A stretch of DNA of 64,000 nt, from contig OY728165.1 of the NCBI GenBank assembly GCA_963277665.1, forward strand, positions 1,155,586,050-1,155,650,049, given 5' to 3'. The notes under the pieces are model-generated. The model had not been told where the DNA came from. It searched no databases and saw nothing but the letters and a program-made list of their open reading frames with translations. This DNA is from Viscum album. Taxonomy: Eukaryota > Streptophyta > Magnoliopsida > Santalales > Viscaceae. Shown one piece after another: positions 10,640 through 21,538 of this stretch; the stretch's first letter is position 1; the number at the start of each line of letters is the position of its first letter. Both the position numbers and the translations under genes were made by a program.

Positions 10640-11419
10640 CTAAGGGTTCATTCTTGTAACAAACTGAAAGTCTTTCTGAAAAGAAACTTCTTTATCTCTA
10701 TAGTCAATCTTAGCATGGTAAATGGAGAGCCAATCCATACCCAGGATAACATCAAACTCTACTAGAGGTAGAACAATAAGGTTTGCAAGTAGGTTCTTTC
10801 CACAAATAAGGATAGGAAGATTCTTATAAATTCTTTTTTCCTCGACACTTCCCCCAGGTGTTTTTACCAAAAGATCAGGAGTCATTTCTTGAGATGGTAT
10901 TCCCATTTTACTAGAAAACGTTTCAAAGATGCAAGAATTTGTAGACCCTGAATCAAACAACACACTGGCATAATCTGAAAAAACAAACAAAGTACCTGAT
11001 ACAACATCATTTGATGGCCCGACATCTGCTGAAGTAGTTGCAAATGATTTCACCACCCCTTTCTGCTTGTAGTATAACTGCTTCCCATCACTCAAGCTCC
11101 TTATCGGTAACTCGTTTGCATAGTGACCCATCTCATTGCAGTTATAACATTTCACTAACTGTAAATCAAATTTGTTCTTACCTTCACCTTGATCCTTTTT
11201 AGTGAAATCACGAGCCTTATGTCCCATCTTACCACATCGGTAGCACTTCCCAGAATTCAGAAGACATTCCCTATCATGCCTTTTGCCACATTTATCACAA
11301 ACTGGAAACTTAGTTCTCTTACCATCAGAATTTTTTGAAGAATTCTTACCTTTCTCCTGCCACCTCGGTCTCTTCTTCTGCTGGTTGTTATAGAACACTT
11401 GGTCATCAGCAAACTCCAT
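10640..11419 (-). pseudogene. gag-pol: Gag C-terminus with zinc knuckles, and aspartic protease
   Basis: 259 codons, directly in frame with the gag piece upstream; only a TAA at 11420-11422 separates them (relics elsewhere in the window have Glu there). Basic stretch, then three metal-binding motifs: Cys41-x2-Cys44-x3-His48-x3-Cys52, then CCHC-like Cys59/Cys62/His67 with Phe72 in place of the last Cys, and Cys91/Cys94/His99 with Leu104 in place of the last Cys. The retroviral-type aspartic protease follows, active site DSG at 156-158, and its C-terminal ILGMDWL at 225-231. It ends at a frameshift before RT. Confidence 0.88.
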
Positions 11420-12124
11420 TTACACCTTCTCAGCACATCGAACAAGCTTTTCATAACCTTTAAACTCATGAGAAGCTAATGCCCTTTGATACTTTGGCTT
11501 TAATCCTGAGTAAAAACGATTGATTTTACTATCAAGGTCTTGAATAAAATTTGGAGCATACCTTGCCAATCGAGTGAACCTTTCCTCATAGGCAGCCACT
11601 GAGTCTTCCTCTTGCCTCAATTCCAAGAATTGCTTTTCCATCCTAAGTCGAACAGCCTTAGGAAAATACTTCTCAAGAAACATACCTTTTAATTCATCCC
11701 AGTCAAGAGCATCAATCTCATTGGCGTCCCTGATATTTTTAACCGTAGACCACCACTGATCTGCTTCACCCTCCAAACGGTAAATAGAAAGACTAACCTT
11801 TTGATTGTCTGAACACCCCATGACATCAAAAATCTTCTCCAGTGCTTTAATCCACCCTTCAACTAGTACAGGGTCAGATGATTCTCTGAATGATGGTGGA
11901 TGTTGCCTCATGAAATGTTCCACCACTGACATGTTACTCTGCGGTTGATCTGGCTGATCTCGTGCATGGATACCACCGCCATTTATCGCTTGAGTCAACT
12001 GTTCCATGTCTGCAACAAAATGTTCAGTTCTAATTCCAACCATTTCTGGATGCTGATTCGGAAGGTTATTTCCTTCTGTATGCCTTCCTAGCACTGCTTC
12101 CCTGTTTCCTCTGCGGAAAACCAT
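11420..12124 (-). pseudogene. gag: Gag, N-terminal capsid part
   Basis: 234 codons starting with MVF-RRGNREA. The start is supported by two tandem relics at 37335 and 41436 that begin with the same ATG and keep the same residue register. Residues about 70-215 are the retrotransposon gag domain: DPVLVEGWIKALEKIF, LEGEADQWW, WDELKGMFLEKYFP, EFLELRQ, YEERFTRLARYAP. Gag packages the RNA into virus-like particles. The ATG lies about 120 bases inside the primer site. The frame ends at a premature TAA, after which gag continues in the same frame. Confidence 0.9.
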
Positions 12125-12243
12125 TCTGAATAAACATGTCTTAGATGAAGCAACATTGTAATCTTTAAATGCTATATCATTTCGAAAAAAAAATATTTTT
12201 GGATAATCATTTAATAGAGATCTAACTCCTAATGCTATCTAAA

Positions 12244-12259
12244 CCGACCTTTGATACCA
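12244..12259 (-). promoter_or_regulatory. Primer-binding site, initiator-Met tRNA
   Basis: On the minus strand TGGTATCAAAGGTCGG starts two bases inside the 5' LTR. The first eight bases match the complement of the plant initiator-Met tRNA 3' end (TGGTATCAGAGC...); position 9 is A rather than G. This site fixes the LTR end and the direction of the element. Confidence 0.85.
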
Positions 12260-12261
12260 AC

Positions 12262-15200
12262 TATAAGGCCCCAGCCTTAAACATTACTTAATATTGAGTT
12301 ATTACAAGATTACACATTGAGGATCTTTTCGGGTTTATATTTTTAGAGAATTAGATCATAAAACTTGCGTTACATTCCACATATAAACAAAGTGGTTACA
12401 TAAAGATAGTATTCTTCATTTTCATCAATGGAAACACATTTTAAATAAAACATGGATTCTTTTTGACACATCCTTGACCCTATCATCTTATCACGTACCT
12501 TTTCCTTGACCATTGAAAAACATTTCAAAAACATTGGATGAGCAAAAAAACTCAGAATGGGTTATAAAAACATGGGATGGAAACATGAGTTCATATATAC
12601 ATGAGAATGAAATTATAATATACCCATAAAACACAGGCACTTTAACATACCTCATAAAATCATGAATAAATCATAGAAACCATAAGACATAAAGGTAACT
12701 TGAGGCATTCATAACATTCTTACGTAGGGAGTAACCCTCTTGGTTACGTTTGGAATACCCATCACAGTATATTCCATAAAATCTCTTCGGAGAAACCTTA
12801 ACGTTTCACTCCTTCGCGTTATCCAATGCATTGGAGAGCTATAACGGGCTCACCCGCCCTTAGTTTATCACGGAACCACCAGTCTTCATAATAATGCCCA
12901 AGAACCATCACATAATCATATCACATAAAACATGCATAAAGGTAACATAAAATTTCCACATTTCAATCACGAGATATCAATACAACACATTGATATAAAA
13001 ACATGATGAAAACCATTTTCAATACTAAAATAAAAGAAAAGTAAAACATGGTATTTATTTTTCTTTTAAAAAGAAGGTATGGCTTGTAGAGGAAGCTGAA
13101 ACTCAAATAACGGTTACGACGGTGGAGAAGTCGTTGTCGCCGCATACGTACGACAAGAACATTCCCTTTTGTCGTTTAGTAATCACTTCGTATAAAAAAG
13201 ATTCCTTTTGAATAAACGTAAAAGTCAAAGGGGTTTATACACCGTATAAAAGAAAGTTGTGTATAAAATAAAATATGCCTCAATGAAAGGAGATTGAGAC
13301 GAAGTCCCATACCTCGTATCCGACTTGACCCGACCGTTCTTTAATCTCCTGAATAATAAACTTGAGTTAATCTCTACTTGCTTATGAATCTTTTTCAAGT
13401 TCATTATTCCTTTTATACCATGTTATGAACATCATGTAATCAGTTAAGTTAATAATGTTCATTTTGTCGGTATTTGGTTATTAAGTCAAAAATAGACTTC
13501 TTACACTTACATGTTGTTAATTTGGTCAAAGGTTCATTATATCCAGAATGGTATTCATGATGTAGATATCATATATGTCATATATATCCAGTACATACAT
13601 GCATTTATAATATTACATCACATTTAGAGGTAAGAAATGAAATGCACCGTTCATGGAGATGGTAAGCCCTACGTACGCAAGAACGCTACTTCCATTTCTA
13701 TTTCATATTTTCTGGAATGGAATCATAATGATATTAGAGTTTATTATAATTCCAGTATAATAACGTATATAATATCATTAACTTTATCCTTTACACATCC
13801 CACATATGGTATTAAATAATCAAATCAATTTTAGGGGGCGGTAGTCCGCACTTCCTAAAATGAAGATATCGTGTTTACCCATAATGGAAACCATAACGGT
13901 ATGCCCAAAATGGAAAAAAACAGAATCTTAAGGAAAACATAAACATATTATATATCATATATAAAAATATTTACATCATAATGTCCACCTTTGAAGGTGT
14001 TAAATGAGTGTTGAACAATCATCGTTTCGGGAGGCAGAATTTCGCCATCCACGGAAACCGTATGTTATTTTACCATTTGATGTAGTTCTGTGAGAGTGTA
14101 GCTCAAATAAATCTTATAACAACATCCTAGTATATTGAATATACTGTTTTTGTTACAAAAAAAGTAAATAAAAAAAGTTTAGGGGGTCGGAGAAGCAAAA
14201 TAAATCAAATGAACATGAGAGAAAGAATTACCTTTAAAAGTGTAACTCCTTTTGTTTTGAGCCTAAAGGCATCCTTTGAAAGGATTCTGCCCAAAGGGAA
14301 TCCTCTAGGATGAGAATAGGGATGTGTAGAGAGTAAATGTGCAGGGGTTGGCCGAGCCAAAGGCTTGAGTAGTGTGTGAAATGAGGTAGAGGTGGGGGCC
14401 TTTTATAAGAGGAGAGGAGGGGCACTTTTGGAAAGTAAAGAACTATTACTTTATTTGAAAATGTGTTTCGGTTTCAAAAGGTCCCACATTGATATAATTC
14501 GTGGATAAGGTGATAAGGGTTCGAAATCCACTCATCCAATTGGTTTTGGCCATGTGTATTTCATCGATTTTACATTGTCTTTCCATTTTATTTAAATCGT
14601 CAAATAATGATGTCATCGCTGCATCATTATTATGTCATAAATAATTAAATTTACATAATGCCTAAAAATTATAAAAAAAATACTATGATATAGGAAATAT
14701 TTTTAGCTTTCCAATTACTATTTATAATAAAAATTTGGACTTGTATAACCCCACTTAACAATTGTTTTTGTAAAACATATTATGTTTGTGTTATTTTCAC
14801 TTTAACATTAAATAAAAAGTAATTTATGTCATTTCCCAACAAAAGTGGATCCATGGGGTCCCCAAGTTGACCCATGGCATGTCATGGTCTGCCATGACAC
14901 AAACAATGAGGTTGGGACATGTGTCTAGGTCATTTCATTTTATTAAAGTATTATTTATACCTTAAACTACCCTAATTACCACTAATCGTGATTAAGAACT
15001 TAATAAGTTACTATTCACCAAAAAATATTTTTATCCCATTGAACCACATTTTAATTATTAATGACAACCATGTATGTTGGATTTTCAAAATTCAATACAC
15101 ATTAGTGGTAAACTTTCATTTAACTGAAAAATCAGTTTGCTTGATTATCACTTAGTGGTTTCACTATTCATCAAAAAATTGAAGTTTTTCAGAAAATTAC

Positions 15201-15828
15201 CAAAAATTCACCCTAAGCTATATTTGATATTCCGAATTCAAAAATGAAGTCTATTTTACAAAATTAAAATCATATAACTCACATTAATTAATTTAATAAT
15301 TAATTCCCGATGCCAGAGCAAATAGTGTGTTTTTACAAAACAATAAGTATCAAAAGATTGACACTAGTTTAAGTCCAATTTCAAAGTGAAATTGATTCCA
15401 ATGACCACCATTGGATTAAATGGTAAAAATATATTCATATTACACATTAATAACAATTAAAAAGATAATCTAATCATATAAATAAATTAGATTAAAAAGC
15501 AGTTTTGATGTAAAATGCAGTATTTTTCACTATTCATTAAAAAATGAACATTGTCAGAAAAATACCAAAAATTCACACAAGGTAAATTTTGATGTCCCAA
15601 TAATAATGAATAAGTTTATTTTGACAAACATAGTTTATAAAATTTTCAAAATATAGATTCAAAAATTGTTTTCCATCAAAAGGCACTAAAAAAATCTTTT
15701 AAGAATATTAGTGTATTCCATGCATAAGATTGTATTTATTTTCATTTTAAGCCTCTATAACACTATCTTAATAATTAATAGACATAGATAAAAATATCTA
15801 TTATTCATTACTTACTTGGGATGTTACA
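12262..15828 (-). repeat. 5' LTR of the full-length element
   Basis: 3567 bp, the duplicate of 4034-7599. It begins TGTAACATCCC (at the high-coordinate end) and ends CCTTATA next to the primer site. This copy holds the promoter that would drive the element. Differences from the other LTR are mostly single-base changes plus a few short indels, spread evenly. Confidence 0.92.
14399..14411 (-). promoter_or_regulatory. LTR promoter TATA box
   Basis: Minus strand CTCTTATAAAAGG with a C-rich leader downstream and a GGCTCGGCC block further in. The copy in the 3' LTR at 6171-6183 is identical. It gives a U3 of about 1.4 kb and a long R-U5 of about 2.1 kb. Confidence 0.65.
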
Positions 15829-15833
15829 GATAT
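15829..15833. repeat. Target-site duplication, right copy
   Basis: GATAT, against GATAG at 4029-4033. LTR H resumes after it. Confidence 0.6.
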
Positions 15834-16293
15834 TATTGGTAATGAGTCGTGACTAATAAGAAATTATTCTCAATGATTATGTGTGTATTCCACAATGTTT
15901 CATGTATTATCTTATGATTATTGGGATTACATTTCACTACTATGATTTATCCCATGATATGAAATTATGATCTCTTTTCCAGGTTAAGATTTCCAAAAGA
16001 TATGTTCTTATGAATATGACGTGATTAATATTGCTTTTGTTTACCCTTACTGAGTATTTGAGCTCACCCTTTTAAGATTTATTTTCCCCAGGACATAAAT
16101 AAAGGATTTCGGTTAAAAAAAAGAAGATCTTTATGGGGGATGTTGAAGATCTTTCACCACGATTAGAAGATTATATTCCGAGTTTCCAAAGACATTAAAA
16201 TATTATGGTACTTGTGTCTGTGTTTTTGTTATGTATTAAGTATTCCACAAATGTAATGTAATGTCGATGTACGTTATGCTTCGGGTCTCTACA
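15834..16293 (+). repeat. LTR H, right part (end of U5)
   Basis: Matches the end of LTR D near 53040 (both have 'TTTA(C)CCCTTAC', then 'GAGCTCACCC' or 'TAGCTCACCC', then a T-rich stretch and 'ccaggacataaa'-like sequence) and ends GCTTCGGGTCTCTACA, comparable to GGCTGGGGCCTTATA in the full-length element. No TGGTATC primer site follows; the next bases GGCAAATTC are flanking DNA. Confidence 0.6.
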
Positions 16294-16830
16294 GGCAAAT
16301 TCAAGGCCTTCAAGCCACCTCAAGGCCTTAGGGACACTTTATGGACTTCATGTCACATATAAATCTATTTAAAAAGACCAGAAAGACTCTTTATGGAATA
16401 GGCTATATATAAGGTTTTAGAGAAGTCTTATTCCCCAGAGCAGAGATAGATATATTTGGAATTATTATATTGTATGGAAATTTCCATTGGGACTATCCTA
16501 TGCATGCACGAGAAGCCTAGACAAGTAGTCATGCATTGGTCGAGAGATGACATCATGATATAGAAGTTGGTGAGGGTAAGTTTCAAGTAGTTATAGTCTG
16601 GATGAATTCCTCTATGACCTACGGGTGATATAATGTCACAAATACTATATGCTATGTATGGATCCCCTTCAACTCTTTAAAAGGTGGATTAAAAAATGAA
16701 TAAAAGGAAGGCCATCAGTTCATTCAATGGGGGGCTAGATTTAGCCTCAGGGTTCTATATATTGTTTTCTACTCCTAATCCCCATAAAAAACTAGATTGT
16801 ATTTTGATAAAAACTATGGAGACGTATTCC
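16294..16830 (+). repeat. Probable continuation of LTR K
   Basis: Composition and position suggest this is the older LTR into which H inserted. A TATA box CTATATATAAGG at 16403-16414 would fall about 480 bp from the K start at 152 once H is removed. The far boundary is not visible; I see no primer site of the initiator-Met type downstream. Confidence 0.35.
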
Positions 16831-17099
16831 TTTGACATGTAAAATTACTTGTTTTTAAGTATAATTATCCACAAAATACAATCTCAGGATCTTATATTCT
16901 ATTGAATTTGGAATATTAGTGATGAGTGTGTTTCATGAATATGTTTTATGGTGTTTCATGAATTTATTTGTTCATTTAAATGAATAAGATTTAAAGTTTT
17001 TTAATTTATTTGTTTGTTTTATGATTTTTGGATGGAAATAATTAATTTTATAAGAAGGAATGAAATGATGATGAAATTAGATCAAAAATACATTGCACA

Positions 17100-18403
17100 C
17101 CATGAGCTTCATTCACATCCTAACATCAGATTTTTTATAAGGAAGTGGAGTTGGAAAACCGGTGCAACATAATTACACATTGTGTAATTTCATTACACGT
17201 TGTGACTTTTTCAAAAGAAATATCAGTGTAGTATAATTCATGACTTCATCTGAAAACATGAAATAAAATTACACATCATAAATCCCAATTTCATGATGTA
17301 AAATTTTTTGGACAATATTATGTAGAATAAATACACTAAGATTCATAAGATTTGGTGATTTAAAGGATGCACATTGGGAATACTAATTACACATCATGTA
17401 AGGATTCAAATATCCAAATCTTTTCATGAGATTAAACCGAGATTCACATGTAATCAAATACACGGAAAAAAACATAGATCAGGATTTCCAGACGTGTCAA
17501 CCGATTAAATGTCATGAACTCTGTTGATCAGATTCCAACTAGAGCCTATAAATAGTAGAGCTTCCTATTTCAATGAGAATAGTTCTAGGATATAGATACA
17601 GGACTACTTCCATACCAAGGCACCCACCTACAGCCCCCACTCTCTATAGGAATTTATTTAATTATTTTCTACACTAGTTCATGTTTAGAATGAGTTATTG
17701 ATTTCATTATGTTTTTGGAACACATGTTTAATAAAGATTTAATATATAAAGTATTTTATTGTTTATTACATTTTATAATGGTATTTCACATTTTCTATTC
17801 AATTCAATCATTTCCATAATTTCTTTATGCATTCTCATTGTGAGAATGGCTAGGGATTGGGTTTATTTTCATTATTTATTTGATCATGATCATTTATAGA
17901 ATGGATTTAATACATTTTATTAATGTGGTATCATGGTTTCAGACATCCACTATGAACATTGAGTTCATTCTATCCTTATTGTTAAATATGGTTTCAGGTT
18001 ACCCATTCATTGTAATCAGAAGTACCTGATTCTAATAAAATGATAACATAGGATGGTGAGCGTTTTACATGACCATTTCACTCACTATGACAAGATTCCA
18101 ACAACTTCATGACTTTTTATTGACAATTTCATACCTTTTAATCTCATTAACATTGATTAATTTATTCTCAGAACCCTTTTTATATTTTCTTTTTATAAAT
18201 TCTTCTAAAATCCATATCTCCAATGTTTAGATTTTATTAATTGTAATTGTAATTAGTTTTGGTAATTTTTTATTTAATTAATATTTTTACAATGCCATCT
18301 CTATGGGTTCCACCTCAGATATGAAATTCCTATACCAGTATATATTTTAGGGCTTTATTTTTTTATTGTTTATAAATTAATAAATTTGGTGACTAGGTGG
18401 GAA
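17100..18403 (+). repeat. Candidate LTR of another gypsy lineage (Tat/Athila-like)
   Basis: Contains a TATA box CCTATAAATAG at 17545-17555 followed by a C-rich leader, and near its end a stretch (18293-18330) like the 'tccctgtggattcgacc' block common before the primer site of Tat/Athila elements. At 18387-18403 TGGTGACTAGGTGGGAA could be a decayed form of the tRNA-Asp primer site TGGCGCCGTTGCCGGGGA, with about ten of seventeen positions kept. Four ATTACACA(T) repeats lie in the putative U3. No internal gene follows; minus-strand relics begin soon after. Confidence 0.35.
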
Positions 18404-18449
18404 TTAATGATGTCGATAGGGATATAAATTAGTTATTTATTAAGAATAC

Positions 18450-21300
18450 ATTGAATTAAAAATCATTTAAATAATCTCTATAATGATCAGCTAACTCTGT
18501 TTAAGCTGCTGTAAGTACACATGATTTCTCGGGGAATACATAAACAAATGGGAGGAGCTGAAAATCATCGTAATGGAATAAAAATCAAAATAAATCATAG
18601 TACATGAATTATAAGTCTTAACATGATTGAATATATAATTAATTAACATATGGATGCATAAAATATATAACATTGAATAATATGATCATGTAAATATTCA
18701 TATATGGAATAAATATATAACATGACATAAACATGACTAAATGAAAATTTCCAATACTATATCACATTGTAGAAAAACCACCATAGTGGATTAGGTATAC
18801 TCCCAAATACCATACATGAAATATCAAGCGACTAAAAAAATTTCAATTCTTTGGGGTACTATCTAGGTGCACCCATAAGAACATTTTTAGGAATATTTGA
18901 TCCCATGTATAAAAAAAACATAAGGAATAAACAAAAGAGTCACTCAAGAAATAAAATTGTTATCATAATCATGTCATAAGACATAACCAATGGGATCACC
19001 ATTATGGTATCCTCTATTTAATGTATATATATCTTACATGGACATTCATAAAAGAATAATAAGTATATAAGAAGATAAATTTTGTTTCACTAAATTGAAA
19101 ACATTTAAAAATAGTGGATTACTAACCTCTTATATGTGATGCTTAAGAAAGGTTTTAATATAAGTTGTAACGAGTCATTAAAAGGGGTAAGAGAATAATA
19201 AATTATATAAATCAAGAAGTGAAAAAATGGTTTTCCAAATAATTAGTGTTTCTATAAAACATTTTTGATATAAAACATTTTATTTAGTAGTACAATAAAA
19301 GATAAAATTAAAATATATAAGTTTACATTAATCATATTTATAAAATAATTAAAAATAAACCTTTAATACATTTATATACACATCAAGCAATGATTAAATG
19401 AACATTGAATATATGTAAGAATAATATATATGATGAATATGGAAAATTTATATAAAAAAATTAAGAGAAAAATATTTGTGGATAAAGGGAGAATATTACA
19501 TAAAGGAAATATAGATGTTCAGAAAGATCCCATAACTTATGTAAGATTTTTTTTTCTGAACATTCACTTAATTTATTGCATCATAAAATTAAAATCATTA
19601 GTTAATTAATTCATAACCTCGTCCTCATTTATTTTATTTATTAAAACATTATTGATTTCATTTATGGTCATTTATATGAGTCATACGGTTCAATTTTTCC
19701 ATTCTATGATTTTTCCATTTATAGTTTCTTGGTTGGTTCACATCTCTGTTATTATAGTAGTTCCAGTTGAATGGGAATATTATTCTAGAGGTGAAATTAT
19801 ACGGTATTAATTCACGTCCAATAGTTAAAATGTCGTATAAAACATCTTTTTTATATTAGGATGATTTATTTGAAAAAACATTATTGATAATTCTTCAATT
19901 TTATTTTTGTAAGTTTTTCGATCCTTGTGAAGTCATTTAATTTAATTTTATATTTTATCTATATATAAGTTACATTAAATGAAACGTAATGAAAAATATA
20001 TATTAAAATAAACTTATACTATAATAATGTTTTTATGGAAATCCTTGAATGTATTAACAAAAAATAAAATCTTATTTTCCAAAAAGATGGTAAAATGCCA
20101 TTATAAAGACAACAATTTTATTTCATTGAATGAGAGGAGATGAGAAAATGGTGGTAAATAATATATTATAATAGAAACATAAAATTAATTTATATACATG
20201 ATTCTAGAGTTATTATTATTTTATGGATGAATGATATGATGAGGAGGTAGGAAAAAAAATTAAATTAAAACATATGATTTGAGAATGTTAACTCAAGAAT
20301 ATCACCTCATTGAAGGACCCTTTAAGGAAAATGATATTGGTATTATTTTATAATAATAAATATTTAATGTTGGGAAGATTCTTGATAAGGTAATTTGTTA
20401 TAATATGAAATATCTACACGTATTATATGGTTTCAGCATAAGGGGTGATTATGGGTTGTATTTATATGGGAGAGGTGTGTTTTAGTTTATTATATTCCTT
20501 AGATTATTATAATTTCTAAAAATAATAAATACTATTGAATACTATTAATAAATATAGTAATTTTTCCAATAGTGTTTTAATAATTAGTTAGTTACATAAT
20601 CCTCGACCTAAAGACTCATTATTTCTCTTTTAATGCTAAATAATATAAATTACTATTTTTACTATTCATAAAAAATAAACTATATTGAAAAAAATCCAAG
20701 AATCATTCAAACAATTTATGATTTGTAAAATTCTAAAAAGGAATCCATTTATGAATACAATTTTCTACATATGATAAATTAATTATTTAAATAAATCCAC
20801 AATTTATTCATAGAATACTAATTTAAATATAAAAATCAATTTTTTAACACATTAAGAAATAATTAATGTCATATAAAATTAAGTTTAATTACCAAAAACT
20901 TGGATTAAAATTTATAAATCTATTTTATGAAAATAAATTTTCTTTTAAATCATTATATTAATTTTTAAATTGAATATAAAAATTTACATTTTACAAAATG
21001 TCCAATACATAATTTATAATTTTTTAAAATAAATTATTAACTTATAACATAATATAAATATATAATATTTTTATATATAGTTTAACTATTTATTATAATT
21101 TCATATGTGAGGTTACTATTCTAATGGCTATGTATTTTTTTAATGGTTAGATTATTATTACAACGAACTTATTTATAATGGTCATATAGGTTCTTTTATT
21201 CCTATAAATACAAATTATTCATTCACTTATATTTTCTATTAAGGTTATATATATATATATATATATTCATCTTGAAAATAAATATTATATTACTACATTT
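18450..21300 (-). repeat. Old minus-strand LTR relic (F), same family
   Basis: The block around 20660-20830 resembles the U3 of the full-length element (the 'CACTATTCAT-AAAAAATGAA' block and what follows). A minus-strand TATA-like ATATAAATAC lies near 20470. The remainder is very AT-rich and only loosely alignable, so both borders are approximate. The T-A repeat at 21247-21266 and a short 'CCTATAAATACA' segment on the + strand near 21210 may belong to something else. Confidence 0.35.
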
Positions 21301-21538
21301 TAATTCTACATCTTTGTTCATGACTATAGTTATTCAAGAATATCCATATTTTTTCAATTTTTTCTTATTTTTTCTTATTGTCCAACTCTAATATTTGGAA
21401 TCCTTATTGGTTTATATTATGACTAATTTATCATTATTAATTTATGACAATGATGTATTTATGAGGTTCTATATGTGATATATGTGTTTTATGACATAAT
21501 TTAAAGAGGGATGTTTTTTTGATAATATTTTGGGACAT

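Larger units (their letters stand above)
4034..15828 (-). mobile_element. Full-length but defective Ty3/gypsy chromovirus (Tekay/Del-like), minus strand
   Basis: All landmarks are present. In element orientation: 5' LTR (12262-15828), primer site for initiator-Met tRNA, gag, zinc knuckles, protease, RT, RNase H, integrase, chromodomain, a G-rich polypurine tract, and 3' LTR (4034-7599). Total 11.8 kb. The order protease-RT-RNase H-integrase defines Ty3/gypsy; the C-terminal chromodomain defines chromoviruses; LTRs over 3 kb fit Tekay/Del. The coding region is spread over three frames with at least four in-frame stops, so this copy cannot make its own proteins. The two LTRs look about 95% alike in the blocks I aligned by eye, so it is much younger than the AT-rich relics around it. 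It is inserted in LTR H. Confidence 0.93.

Noticed and set aside
21160..21480. Possible MITE or DNA transposon leader (CCTATAAATACAAATTATTCATTCACTTA)
   Set aside because: Resembles leaders of several plant transposons, but I found no terminal inverted repeats or target duplication around it.
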